Shown piece by piece: positions 49,653 to 60,937 of a DNA stretch of 64,000 nucleotides (positions are counted from its first letter, which is position 1; each line of letters begins with the position of its first letter). Made by a program: the position numbers and the translations under genes. The notes below the pieces were generated by a model, which was not told the origin of the DNA, did not search any database, and saw nothing but the letters and a program-made list of their open reading frames with translations. This DNA comes from Cyclaneusma minus (taxonomy: Eukaryota > Ascomycota > Leotiomycetes > Marthamycetales > Marthamycetaceae): contig JAKZHN010000006.1 of the NCBI GenBank assembly GCA_037179335.1, positions 186,001-250,000 on the forward strand, read 5' to 3'.

Positions 49653-50019
49653 TCAGAGCTCGAATCCATCATCGCCTTCCACGCCCGCAATCAGTCCCGA
49701 GGACTTCCGTCCTCCGCATTTCGCCTTCCCGACGCTCTCTTCTTCCTCCTTCCGACATTGCCTTGCTGCTTGCCAGCGACGCTTCCGACACTCTTCTTCT
49801 CTCCAGTTTGCTTGTCCTTGTTGGCAGATCCCGAGGAGTTGGCGGAGAAGGAGGTCGTGGTGTCTTTCTCGACAACCGGTGAGGGGTTTTTGGGCCGGTT
49901 CTTCGATCCGAGATTGTAGCGACCTGGGAGTTCGTGAGAAGCTGTTGTGGGGATTGGGGGGAGGAATACGTACCATGAGGGTCGGCGGTCGTGGCTTCGA
50001 ACTTGCGTTCTGGAGGCAT
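49653..50019 (-). CDS. YxLRS-family, short type, copy C, with frame change before the tail
   Basis: Exon 1 (50019-49974) encodes MPPERKFEATTADPH plus the first base of a Gly codon. A 50-nt intron (GTACGT...TCCCAG) is followed by exon 2, which opens RYNLGSKNRP. In that frame the protein stops at 49691 after 92 residues, ending GRRNAEDGSPRD. The family tail KAKCGGRKSSGLIAGVEG, followed by DDGFEL and a stop, is intact in the next frame, ending at 49653. The two frames meet in the AG-rich stretch GGAAGAAGAGAGCG. A small indel there, real or a sequencing error, would explain the switch; no acceptable intron was found. The first Arg of YxLRS is Gly here. Confidence 0.55.
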
Positions 50020-50062
50020 TGTTGTTGTTTGGGAATCTGTTGTTTTGGATGGTATTGCGACT

Positions 50063-51019
50063 TTAGAGTGTGTGATTTGAATGTTGTTGGGAAGCGGTCG
50101 CGCTCTTGGTAATTGTCTTGAGGAAAATCGTGCTCGGATGGAAATTGGAATTGTGAAATATGAGTTTTGAAATGGGGATTCGCGGCAAAGGGATTCTTGG
50201 GTAAGGCTGAGTATAAGAAATACCTTCGCTCAAGTCACCCTCAAAAGTGTGAACCCTTCCAGCACCCATGCCCTCTGCAGTAATCTGCGGAGCGCCTGGC
50301 TGAACACCTGGCAGCTGTTCGGACATCTGGATGTCCAATGCAACCTTCTTCTGGGCGGACTCTGTTGTGGTGGGGCGACGACGCTTCAGTGGATTGCCCT
50401 CAGAAGGCTGCGGATCCTCATCATCCTTGTCATCCTCCTTGTCATCCTCCTCGACATCCGTCTCACCAGTCTTCCTAGCCTCCGCACGCTTCTTCTTCCT
50501 CTCCGCAAGAATGCGCTTCCTGTTTGCAAGCATTTCCTGATGTTTGTCCAGGTAATCCGAAGTCCAGCATTGGATTGTGCAGGAATGCTTCCTTCTCGAC
50601 AGACGGGTTGTTGGCGACCTCCTTCTGACCATCGTCGATCCGTTCAGAGACAGAAGGGTTGGCGCCAGCCTGCGCAGAGGTCTTGTCACGGTCAGAGCTT
50701 GCTGCGTTGTTGTTGTTGGCCGAAGTCGTAGTATTATCGGCGGTCGACAAGTCGATCTTGGCAGCCTGCGTCTTGGTCTTGGAGCTGTGCGGAAGCTCGT
50801 CGTAATGTGGGATCCTCGTGGGCACCTTCATGGGTCTTCCCGGGAGTCTGATGCGCTTGTTGTAGTTGGGGCGGCTGGGGCGTTCCTTAGAACGCAGACT
50901 GTATCGTGCTGGAGATTTGTCAGAAGCTGATGCTATTGCTAGCCACGATCAAATGCAGGAGTGTAAGACATACCCTCGGGATCAGGCTTCATGCCATCAA
51001 GCTTTCTCTTCTGCGCCAT
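50063..51019 (-). CDS. YxLRS-family protein, copy D, with frame change
   Basis: Exon 1 (51019-50974) encodes MAQKRKLDGMKPDPE plus the first base of a Gly or Ala codon. After a 65-nt intron (GTATGT...TCTCCAG), exon 2 starts at 50908 with ARYSLRSKERP and continues NYNKRIRLPGRPMKVPTRIP. In this frame the protein ends at 50475 (159 residues). From about 50560 the next frame becomes the more protein-like one: KHQEMLANRKRILAERKKKR, then acidic EEDDKEDDKDDEDPQ, then KRRRPTTTESAQKKVALDI, ending as late as 50063. A frameshift, a sequencing error or an unrecognised intron could join them. The charged coiled coil plus acidic run plus KRRR suggests a nuclear protein. It lacks the short-type tail. Confidence 0.55.
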
Positions 51020-51478
51020 TTTTGTTGCAGATTTGACTGAGTGATGGCCGAGGCTGGGTAATTCATTCAGGCGCAATGGGTGCGCTGTTGAAACAAGGTC
51101 CGCCGTGGGTGCTAGTTCCAAACGATGCGGGAGTAGGAGAAAAGTCAAAAAATCTGGCGCGCTCGCCTAACCAAAAGCATGCGGAGCTTCAAGACTTGTA
51201 GAAAGCCGGTCGGAAATGGAAAAAGTGTCCGTCTCTTTTAATCATTTAGAATAACAGAAACAATAGTTGTGAGCTTGGATTTTCAATATCATGGTTGGAT
51301 ATCTTGCCTGTAATTCTACACAGTCGTGCTGGGGATAAAAGTCATCATTTTCTACACTTCACCGACTCACCATGACCCAAGGCAATCCTTGCTATCATAG
51401 GTTCAGAACGTGGCCCTTGTCAAGCTCATGGTCATATTAGTGCTCTTCACTCTTTTAAGCGTCTCCCTTTTCAATTCC
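51020..51478. other. Intergenic between copies D and E
   Basis: This is the upstream region of copy D and the 3' region of copy E. No gene or repeat is recognised. Confidence 0.45.
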
Positions 51479-52518
51479 TCACTCTCTAGCTTCTCCCTCT
51501 CCCACTCCACCTCCTCCCTCTCCAGCTTGTCCCTCTGCAGTGTCTCCGTCATTACCTTCTCCCATCTCATCCCCATCATGCTCATCGTCAGTCTCTGCTT
51601 TCTTGGTGGCCTTCTTCCAGGTACCACGGAACTTGGTCGCGCGCTTGCCTGGGTCAGACTTTGGGCCTAGCTTCTTGTACCAGGTACCAGAACGCCAAGC
51701 ATTCAACTTGTGGATATCCTTCACATTTGCCCAATCAACCACATGGCGGTACACATGCTTCAACAATGGTCCCGTCTTAAATTGACCGGGATTGTGGGGA
51801 TCAGGCACTTCAAGCCTAACTGTGACGACAAGTTTCGAGGGGTCAACACTATTCCTGATCGCAGGTTCGCGATTGTAAGTAGGGGACGGGATGACGCGGG
51901 CGCCCGTGGGCTTGACTGTAACAACATGTGGAGGCTGAAGGGCGGATTAGTCATCGTCGGCACTGGTACGTCCATCATCGGTCTCATCCTTGCCACCGGA
52001 ACTGGATTCATCTTCCGAAGCCTGTTGTTGCTGTCAGCAAATTACCCAGTTTTTGAGTACCTAGCTAAACAAGATATAATACATACATCTTCCTCATCGC
52101 TCTCGTTGCTAGCGTCAGAGTCGTATGATTCCGACTTGGCATACCGTATCTGGCCCGTTGTGGGTGGGAAGTGGCGTACGGTAACCTCGGGAGGGGCTTC
52201 GGGGGACGAGAGCTAAATCTGGTATTAGACAGTGACATCTTGCTTGTGGAAGGGTAGACATACTGCAGGGCGAGCCTTTGGAAGGTAGCTGCTTAGAGGT
52301 GGCATCTGCGTTTTCACTGCGGTGCGGCGGAGGTTGAGGCGGATCGTTCTGTTGTAGTCGACCTTTGCACCGGTGGCAGCATCTCTTGATCTCAAACTGT
52401 ATGGCTCTGGTAATACGTCAGATACTGTCGCCATCACCATGAGCAATTGCTGGGGGAATTGAATTGGCATACCGTTTGGATCGGCCTCCGTGGCGGCCTT
52501 TCTCTTACGAGAACCCAT
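51479..52518 (-). CDS. YxLRS-family protein, long type, copy E (most intact)
   Basis: Four exons, 52518-52473, 52406-52264, 52212-52087 and 51934-51479, keep frame throughout and give 256 residues. The leader MGSRKRKAATEADPN and the phase-1 intron match the sister genes; exon 2 opens PYSLRSRDAATGAKVDYNRT and includes LNLRRTAVKTQMPPLSSYLP. Exon 3 carries RHFPPTTGQIRYAKSESYDS and an acidic run. Exon 4 holds HVVTVKPTGARV, TYNREPA, SKLVVTVRLEVPDPHNPGQF, KTGPLLKHVYRHVVDW and KLNAWRSGTWYKKLGPKSDP followed by KRATKFRGTWKK, then a Gly/Glu tail. An alternative acceptor near 52021 would add an exon with an in-frame stop, so the longer intron is preferred. I recognise no known domain. A gypsy element lies 74 bp upstream of the start. 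Confidence 0.65.
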
Positions 52519-52592
52519 GGTTGCTGAATTTTCGAATCAGAAGAAGATGTGAAACCAACTTTCGCTTTGGTTGTACTCAAAGCGGTGGTCGA

Positions 52593-52798
52593 TGTCATGG
52601 CGCGGGCCCAAGGTCACGTGGAACGGCAAGGCAGGGCATAGGTCAATAGTGTGATTTAAATTAAAGAAAGGAGAGATTCAGGGCGAAAAGCTTTTTAAAG
52701 AAAATCCGAGCAAAAACGCTAGCGCTAATCGCTTACGCCAAACCGGTTATAGACCGGGGTAATTACGTAGCTGGCTATTGCGGCCTGGGGCCATTATA
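52593..52798 (-). repeat. Left LTR (3' LTR of the gypsy element)
   Basis: It starts TGTCATGGCGCGGGCCC and ends GGGGCCATTATA, aligned with the right LTR over its whole length. The outer part (52593 to about 52665) keeps GC-rich sequence. The inner part shows C-to-T and G-to-A changes relative to the right LTR, such as ACCGGTTATAGACCGG against ACCGGTCACGGGCCGG. Confidence 0.9.
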
Positions 52799-55700
52799 AT
52801 ACCCCCTTTGCCAAAAAGCTTATTCCTAAGCTTTTATACCAATTCTTTTTTTTCTATTTTTTCTATTTTTATTATTATTATTTACTTTTGCCACTTTATT
52901 CCGGGCCTTTTATTTTAATAATTTATATAAAAGGCCTGGTTTATTGGGATATTTAATATAAAATTGCTTTAATTTTACTAAACAATATTTAAATTTTTTA
53001 TATAAATACTATTTTGCATTAGGATTATAGCAAGGTTTTTAATTAACCCTATAATATAGAATTTTATAATATAGCTTTAAATTAAAAGTCTTAAATATTT
53101 TATATTTAAGCTTTTTATTAATATTATTTGGAAATTTTGATTTAAAAATCTAGTTTAATATTAAATTATTTACGGTTAATTAAAGCTTATTAAATTTTAT
53201 AACTAAATATTTATTTATTTTAAAAAATAAATTTAATTTAAATGCATTTTTTTTTAATAATCCGTTAAAGGCCGGCTATTTTATTGCTTAATTTCTTGCT
53301 TAAATATAAAATTATTTAGTTTTTTATAATTATATAAATATAATTTCCAATATTAAAATTTATATTCCTTTTTTTTATTAACTTAAATGGCTTATAATTA
53401 TTAAGCCATTTGTACAACGTTTTTAATTATTTTTTTAATATTTTTAAATTTAATATTGCCTAGCTATTATATTTGCTTAATTTAATATATAATGTTTTTG
53501 GCTAATTTTGGTACTGCTTAATTAAATATTATTTTAAATTTAATAAGGCATATTTTAATAAATTTTTAAAATAATACAGTTACTGCGGTATTTATAAAAA
53601 ATAGCTATTGCAGCTAATTATTTCAAAATTAATTATAAAAAAATGTTAATTATATATTAAAAATAATATTTTTAATTTCTATCTAACCATTTATTAAACA
53701 ATCATAGGCTAAAAATAAATAAATTGCAACTTTTAAAATATATAAAAACTTTTTTTAAAAATTGGAAATAAATTAAAAACCCTTATTTAATATAATAAAT
53801 TTAAAAGCTCCCTAAATTTATATATTATAAAATAAAAAAGCTTTGCTAATTTCCTAGTATTAATTATTTTATAATAAAAAATAAAAATAATTTTTTTACT
53901 AAGTTTACAAACCATAATTATAATTATATTATAGCCTTTTATATTTTTAGGCATTTTATAAAAATCTATTATTATATATTGCTATAATTTATTTAGCGCT
54001 AAAAAGAAATTAAATAATCCAGGAATTTTATTTTTTAAGGTTTTAATTTTAGCATATTATTTACAATTCCTAATATAGCAATTATAATCTTTTAATTAGC
54101 TAGGCTATCAATATCGCTTTTTAAGCAATTTCCGCATTTTTTTTAATTAAATAATTTAAATTATACTATAAATTTCCGCAATCAGCTTTATTTATAATAT
54201 CCTTTATACAAATATAATTAATTCTCTATTTTTAAATATTAAGCTATTTTTTATATTAAATTTAGCAAAATTGGGATAGAAATCCCTATATATATTATAT
54301 AAATATCCATATATATTTTGCCTTATATTTTAGGCAGAAAACCCCTTTTTCTAATTTTAAAATCCGGTTGATATATAATAAAATTTAAGCGCCAATATTT
54401 ACCCGGGCCAAATATTTTTAAAATAAAATTAAATATTAACACTATTATTATTACTATGCTTTAGCTTTAATAAAAAACTCTAGTTTTTTAGCGCAAGTTT
54501 TAGCAGCTTTTCCAATTTTTAGTTACTAATTCCAGTTTTGCACGTACTGCAATAAAGGCTGCAAAGGCTAAAATTCCTTATATGCCATTTATTTATATTA
54601 TGCTACAATATTAAAAGCTGGAAATTGCGCAAAAATCAATTGGAGTTAAAATAGCTTAAAATAAATTTAAATAATTTAAAATTAATGCAAAATTTATTTA
54701 AATTTATTTAAATAGCTTGAAATTCCAATTTAAATAGCTAAAAAGTTAATTTAAATGATATAAAATTAATTTTATTTATTTGGGGGGCGAAAAAGGATTT
54801 TTGCCTAAAATATAAAGCAGGGTATATATAGATATCTATATAATATATATAGGGATCTCTATCCGCAAAATTGACTTTTTTAAAAAAAACGCTTCACCAG
54901 CTCTTTATTTATATTTTTAAAATTCCATATTATCAATTTCCTAATTTGCTTTAAATAATTTGTTAATTAAATCGGTTTAAATTATATTAATCGAATTTAA
55001 AAAAGCAATAATATCCAGCTATAAATTTTAAATAATTTTAAAATTTAAAAGTTTCCAAAAAAACATTATATAATTTCTATAAAATATTTTAAAAACTATT
55101 GCTTATTTTATTTTTTATTTTTTTTAATAAAAACATCCGCTTAATTAATAATGCCTAGCTTATATTCAATTTTAAAATAATATTTCAAAAGCATTTTCCA
55201 TTATTTAGCTTGCTCAATATTTAATGCCTTAATAATTATAAACCATTTTAAAGCTTTATAATTATTAATTACCTAAATTTTCTAATTTGCACCAATTAAA
55301 TAAATACGCCAATTTATAAAAGCTAAAATTATAGCCAATAATTCTTTATTATAAATACTATAATTTAATTAATATTTATTTATAATTTTAAACCAATAGG
55401 CTATAAAATGCCAAAAGCCGTTTAGGTATTTTTAAAAAAATACCTTTATATATACGTTATTTAATGCATTTAGTTTAAATTTAAATTTATACTTAATATT
55501 AAAATTAGCTAATAATAAAGCAAAAACTAATACAGCCTTTAATATTTTAAATATTTGCTTATATTAAAATAATTAATTCCAAGTATAGCGTTTTTTAATA
55601 AGCTAATTTAACAATTTTGCAATTCAATTATAATTTTTAATAAATATCCAATAAAAATTGCAAAAACCAAAAAATGCTTAAATCTTTCTTTAAACGTATT

Positions 55701-55984
55701 TCTAGCTTTAAATAATTTTAAATTTGCCAAAATCTTTTTAAAAATCTTGTATAAAAATAATATATCCCAAATATTTAATTTTTATAATTAAAAGTTTATA
55801 TTTTTTAATATTAATTTATAGGCTAGCGGCCTTTAAATAAATTAGTATATTATTAATAAATATTATATAATATCTATTTAATAAATTAAAAAATACATTA
55901 TTAATATGTTTTTAAAAAATAACAAACCTATTAATTAATCCAAATAATAATACTATTCATTACCATATATTATAATAAATATAA

Positions 55985-56240
55985 AATATAATAAAATATT
56001 TAAAGGCTTTATTTATTTAAATACAATAAAAGGCTTGCCAAATATCTAGTTTAATAAAATATTTTGCTTTATTAAGCTTAAATTCTTTTTATTAAAAACC
56101 AAAACCAAATAGCGGTTTTTCTTTATAAATTTATTAAGCTCTGTATAATTTATATAAAATTATAGGCCTTTTCCGGTTTTTTTAATAAATAAAATAAATA
56201 TTATAAACAAAAAACAGCTGGCTTTAATAAATCCTTTTTA
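55985..56240 (-). pseudogene. RIP-degraded gypsy reverse transcriptase segment
   Basis: One minus-strand frame reads with the order and spacing of a Ty3/gypsy reverse transcriptase, interrupted by several stops: KGFIKAS, then ILFIKKTGKGL, FYINYTELNKFIKKNRYLVL, and IFGKPFIVFK. These match the family landmarks GFI-x-x-S, LFVKK-x-G, a V/IDYR-x-LN-like stretch, the KNRYPLPL-like stretch and the LD-x-R-x-A/G-x-x-x-I-like stretch. Substitutions are mostly to Ile, Leu, Asn, Lys and stop, as C-to-T and G-to-A changes would give. It is not functional. Confidence 0.8.
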
Positions 56241-58886
56241 TAAACAGCTTTTCAAATAACTTTTTATAATAATGTTTGTTTTTAAATATAGTATATAATA
56301 ATAAATAATTAAGGCTATTTTTAAGGATTTCCAATTTAAGTTATATATTATAAAAACCGTATTTTAAAATAATATTAAAATATTCTTTAAAAAAATAAAA
56401 TTTAAAATCATTTTAAAAATAAATAAATAATTTCTAATTTAGCCAATTAGTATTATTTAATCCTTTAATTTATCCAATATTTCTCGGGCTTTTAAAACTT
56501 TATTTATTTTATATAAATTTTTTTTTACAATATTTTTCTATTTTTTTTAAATTTTCTTAAATGTTTTTATATTTCTATACCGCTAATACAGAAAATCTCT
56601 ATAAATAAATTCAATAAAAATTTCATTTTCTTGGGCTTTAATAGTAATTTGGAAATTTTATTAATAAATTTTTAATTTATAGTATTTAGGGCTTTTCTAT
56701 CATTAATTTATATATAAAAGCAGTTTTCAAAATCCATTTTAGCATTAATAAATCAAAACCTTTATTTTCAAATATATTAAACATTAAAAACAATATAGCC
56801 AAGGCTTTCCTGGCCTTCTTGACGGCAAAGTTTTCCTTATTTTTACTATTAGGTTTTTTTTAAAAATAAAGAAATTATTCGGCTACCAAAAGCATAATTT
56901 TTAGAATTTTTTTTCTTTTTTCTTTTTACCATTTAAATCCAATAAGGAATTTATAAAAGCCTAAGCTTATAATAAAGCATAATATTTTTTTAAATACCAC
57001 ATTTTAAATTTAAAAATCCAAATATATAATATAATAAATAAGGTTTTTATCCTTTCCATTATATTTATAAACTAAAATAATTATTTTTAAAAAAATTAGG
57101 GGAAAATTTTTAAAAATTAAAGCTTCCGTAATATAAATATTTATTATATAAAACACTTATACTCCATTATTAATAAATGCATTAATTTATAAATTATTAT
57201 TTTCTAAAATATAAAAAATAATAATATAATTTTTATGAATCAGCCAATTAATATTCAAAAATAATAAAATAATAAATTTAAATGATAATTGATTTAGATT
57301 TTTTTTCCTAAGCCTAATTATTTTTTGGCCTTTTTCTAAATCTGGAATTAATATTAATTTAATTAAAATCTTCTTTTTTGATTTTTTAAAATATTCGCTA
57401 GCAATATAATTAATTTTATAATAAATAAAGCAGGCAAATTGTTTTGCATTTTAATCACGCTCGGCTTTTTATTTTTTAATAAGCTTTCCCTTATAATTAA
57501 AACGATTACCGTTATTCTTTTTAAAAATAAAAGCTTTTATTATAATCTCTGCAAAAAGTTTTACCATTTTTATTTTTATTTAGCTTTATTAAATTTCCGC
57601 TATTAATTTTTTTTATTATATTGTAGCTAATAATTATTAAACAGAATTTTTTAACGGCATTAATAATATTATTCCAAATAAGCATATTTTGGTAAAAATT
57701 ATAATATAATATTCTAGCTTTTTCCAGGCTTTTATAGCTACAAATAATAAAAATTATAGCTAATATTAATTTAAAAAATAATTTGCAATATAAATTAGCA
57801 AAAATATTTTTATTAAATATTTTAACCAGCTATGCATTATAATAAAAATCGCTAAAAAAATCGGTAAATACTTTTTTGCCATTTATTTTATATTTTATAT
57901 AATATTTTAGAATATTAGCCTTTTTAATTAAGCTATTTATATATATTTTCAAAATTTTAATTATTTAGCGCCAGCTAATAAATATTCTTTTTTAAAATAA
58001 TAGCGGCTTTAAAAAGCTTATTAAATTGCATTGGTATAATAATTCCGAATATATATTATATATAAAGCCTTGACGGAAAAAATTTATAATTTAAAATAAG
58101 CTTTTTTTTATAATAATTACCCAATATTAAAATTTAATTTTTTTGCCATTATTTAACTTTTCCGGATTAGGAAGCTTTTTTTTTTTTTTTTTTTTTGCAA
58201 CTATTAAATATAAAATCAAAATTAAAGCTATTGCTAAATTTAGGATTACTGCTAAATTCGGAATTTAAAAAATGCAATATTTATTATAATAATTTTTAAA
58301 ATAGCGAAAATAATCGCATAATTGCAATTTTTCCTTATTTTTGCTATATATTAAATAAAAGCTGGCAATATTAGCATTGTTAATAGTATTGGCATAATTA
58401 TTTATAGCAATTTAAATTATACCGCTAGTTTAATTGCTAAAAATTACAATTATTAAAATAAGATTTTTAATTTATTTTTAAAAAGTATGCAATAATTGTA
58501 TATTATTATTATTGCGCAATTTATTAATTATAATTAAAATTAGGGCTAAAACTAAGCTTAAAATATTTTTAAATTGGGCGTGAATTTTCGCTTTAATTTT
58601 TTTTAAAACAAAAATAATTATTATAGCAATCGAAATAGCTAAAATAGCTAAAAAAGAATTATGCAAATAAAAGTGCTAGAAAATAATATGCAATTGCTAA
58701 ATAAAGCTTATATTATATATGTTTTAATTTATTTAAAACAAATTAAAATATTTAAGGCTATTATAAATAACCTTAAAATATTAAATTGCTATAGCGCGCA
58801 ATAAGTTGCTTATAAAAAGCAAAGGTTTAAAAATAGCAAATTTTTAAAGCTATTTAATTATCGAAAAAAAGAGAATTTAAATTAAC

Positions 58887-59087
58887 TGTTATAGCGCGGG
58901 CCCAAAATTATATAGAATAGCAAGGCAAGGTATAAATTAATAGTGTAATTTAAATTAAAAAAAAAGCCAGGGCAAAAAGCTTTTTAAGGAAAATCCAAGC
59001 AAAAATGCTAGCGCTAATCGCTTGCGCCGGACCGGTCACGGGCCGGGGTGGTCACGTGGCTGGCTATTGCGGCCTGGGGCCGTTACA
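58887..59087 (-). repeat. Right LTR (5' LTR of the gypsy element)
   Basis: It starts TGTTATAGCGCGGGCCC and ends GGGGCCGTTACA. Here the outer part (about 59015-59087) keeps GC-rich sequence (GGACCGGTCACGGGCCGG), while the inner part is AT-shifted relative to the left LTR. The ends on the coding strand are TGTAAC...ATAACA, as expected for an LTR with a mutated inner end. Confidence 0.9.
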
Positions 59088-59431
59088 ATCGACTGGTCGC
59101 GCAGTCCGTGGAAGAAATTGATTTAACGCCAAATATCGACCGCGCTGCGTGTGCAGTAAACAAGGCCGAGCCGACTGAGGCAAACATGAGGCTACTATGA
59201 AGCCAATTGGTTGATATTCTATACGAAGAAGCCGGATTGATGGTGGACCTTCGTTATTGTCTTACTTAAAGGCATTATTAACTATTGCCTTATTCCGTCT
59301 ATATGCTTTGATTTACTACTAACACCCTACTTTAATCCATGAAATGATGAAGGAGGGCTATCGATCTTGGCCAAGATCTTAGTGGCTAAAATACGCCAAA
59401 ATCTCAGCACTGATTAGCCCCGCGAGGTTGA
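59088..59431. other. Displaced upstream region of copy E
   Basis: The first 70 bp to the right of the gypsy element (including CCAAATATCGACC and GCTGCGTGTG) align with sequence about 110-130 bp upstream of the start of copy F (GCGAAATATCGACAC and CTGCGTGG). The part nearest the copy E start (GTTGCTGAATTTTC, AGAAGATGTG) aligns with the first 40 bp upstream of copy F. The homologous region has therefore been split by the insertion. No gene is present. Confidence 0.65.
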
Positions 59432-59754
59432 CTGCCGAGTGTGGTCTAGATTTGGTTCTAGCAAAAGAGTTCACATTTAAGTAGAGATTAAATGTATAAA
59501 AAGGTTGTTAAATAGAGAGGAGCCAGGAAAGAGAGAAATAGGAGAATTGGAGAGAGAAGAGCTGAAAAACTCTCTCTCACTGTATTTATAGACCTTCTAG
59601 CTAATAAGAGATGATTCTAAAAAGATAATGCTATATGACGTGCAACAAAAATAGAATCTCAAAAGGAATGGAGTTTGTGCCTATTCACTTCGACCATACA
59701 AATTAATACAAATGATAACTGCAAGACTAGGATTTGACGTTATTAGTCCTACAG
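59432..59754. repeat. Possible solo LTR, 323 bp
   Basis: The segment CTGCCGAGTGTGGTC...AGTCCTACAG is flanked by the 6-base direct repeat GGTTGA (59426-59431 and 59755-59760). It contains a TATA-like ATGTATAAAAAGG and a long purine-rich stretch (GAGAGGAGCCAGGAAAGAG), a composition seen in fungal LTRs. The ends lack a clear TG...CA pair unless they are shifted by one base. With a single copy in the window and a short duplication, chance is possible. Confidence 0.3.
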
Positions 59755-59864
59755 GGTTGATTAAAAAGAGAAATACATTCGCTCTCTGAACCTCAGGGCT
59801 ATGAAAACAGCCCGCACCCATCACTCACTTAGCGGCCGTAGCCCTGATTCTCTTCGTCTTCCTT

Positions 59865-60937
59865 CTAAGCTCCATCTGCTCCATGAACTCTCTCCGCTCC
59901 CTGACCTCCCTCCGCTCCCTGACCCCTCTCAGCTTCTTTATCTACCTTAGCTCCCTCGCCTCCCTTTTCATTGTTCACTCCTTTTCCACTACCTACTCCC
60001 TTTCCACCATCCACTCCCTTCTTGCTTGGCTTCTTCCACGAGCCTCGGTATCTGGTGGCCCGTTATACTGGGTCGGATTTCGCACCTAATTTCTTGTACC
60101 AATTAGAAGAACGCCAAGTATTGAGCTTGGAAACTGACTTGGTACCGTTCCAATTGACGGTATGGCGGTAAATGTGTTGCAAGACCGGGCCCGTTTTCCA
60201 CTCTCCCGGGTTCGCGAAGTCAGGTACTTCAAGATTGACAGCAACAATTAACTTGGAAGGATCTGGTCTGCCTTTGACAGCAGGGCTTTTGTTATAGGAG
60301 GCGGAGGCGACGATACGGGCTTCGATGGGTTTTATGGTGACAACCTCTCTGACAATATCTGGAACGTGCTTATCGCTGGGGGCGAGAGGTGAGACCTGCT
60401 GCTGCTGTTAGTTAGGGGGCTGGTTTGCCAACTGTGCGGAAAAAGAAGAAGAAACAGAACACATACGTCTTCCTCTTTGTCACTCTCGCTCTTATCGTCG
60501 GATCCATCGTAAGATTCTGACTTGGGGTATCTGATTTGACCCGTGGTTGGCGGGAAGTACCGGCCGCTCGGTATAGCGGGAACCTCGTTGTCTTTCAAGA
60601 CCTATATTTACTGTCAGAACAGTGGCGCCTTAATTATATGTAGGGCGTAGATATCTTACTCGCGTTGGCTTTGCCAGGTAACTGGCGAGGTCGGGCATCT
60701 TGGTCTTGACCGCTGTGGGTCTAAGGTTCAACTTGTAAGTTTTGTTGTAATTAACAACCTTCTTAGCACCGGTCGCAGAGTTGCTCGAGCGGAGACTGTA
60801 GCGACCTAGAATCTCGTTAGACACATTCGCCATTCCTGCCAAAGGAGGAGAAGACAAGGGAAGTCACGACATGGAGTTGATCTCGACATACCGCCATGCT
60901 CAGCTTCGCTGTCTGCTTTGCGCTTGGAGCGTTCCAT
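59865..60937 (-). pseudogene. YxLRS-family, long type, copy F, with in-frame stop
   Basis: Exons 60937-60892, 60805-60660, 60601-60467 and 60395-59865 match copy E in number, phase and motifs: leader MERSKRKADSEAEHGG, then RYSLRSSNSATG, NLRPTAVKTKMPDLASYL, RYFPPTTGQIRYPKSESYD, EVVTIKPIEAR, NLEVPDFANPGEW, KTGPVLQHIYRHTVNW and KLNTWRSSNWYKKLGAKSDP. Right after that block a TAA at 60065-60063 interrupts the frame where copy E has Gly-Lys; beyond it the frame stays open and homologous (RATRYRGSWKKPSKK) for over 60 codons, with a Gly/Glu/Gln-rich repetitive end. If the stop is obeyed the product has 219 residues and lacks only the tail, so it may still work. Confidence 0.6.

Larger units (their letters stand above)
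52593..59087 (-). mobile_element. RIP-degraded Ty3/gypsy LTR retrotransposon, 6.5 kb
   Basis: Two LTRs of about 206 and 201 bp (separate entries) bracket an AT-rich interior. The flanking 5-mers are GTCGA (52588-52592) and ATCGA (59088-59092), a target duplication with one mismatch. A purine-rich tract reading GGCAAAGGGGGTAT on the minus strand abuts the left LTR, so the element is transcribed right to left. A degenerate reverse transcriptase on the minus strand (55985-56240) confirms the orientation and the gypsy type. All frames are broken by stops, so it cannot move by itself. It sits in the upstream region of copy E. Homopolymer T at 58176-58196 and an Ile/Leu/Lys-rich open frame near 58478-58666 have no meaning I can assign. 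Confidence 0.9.
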
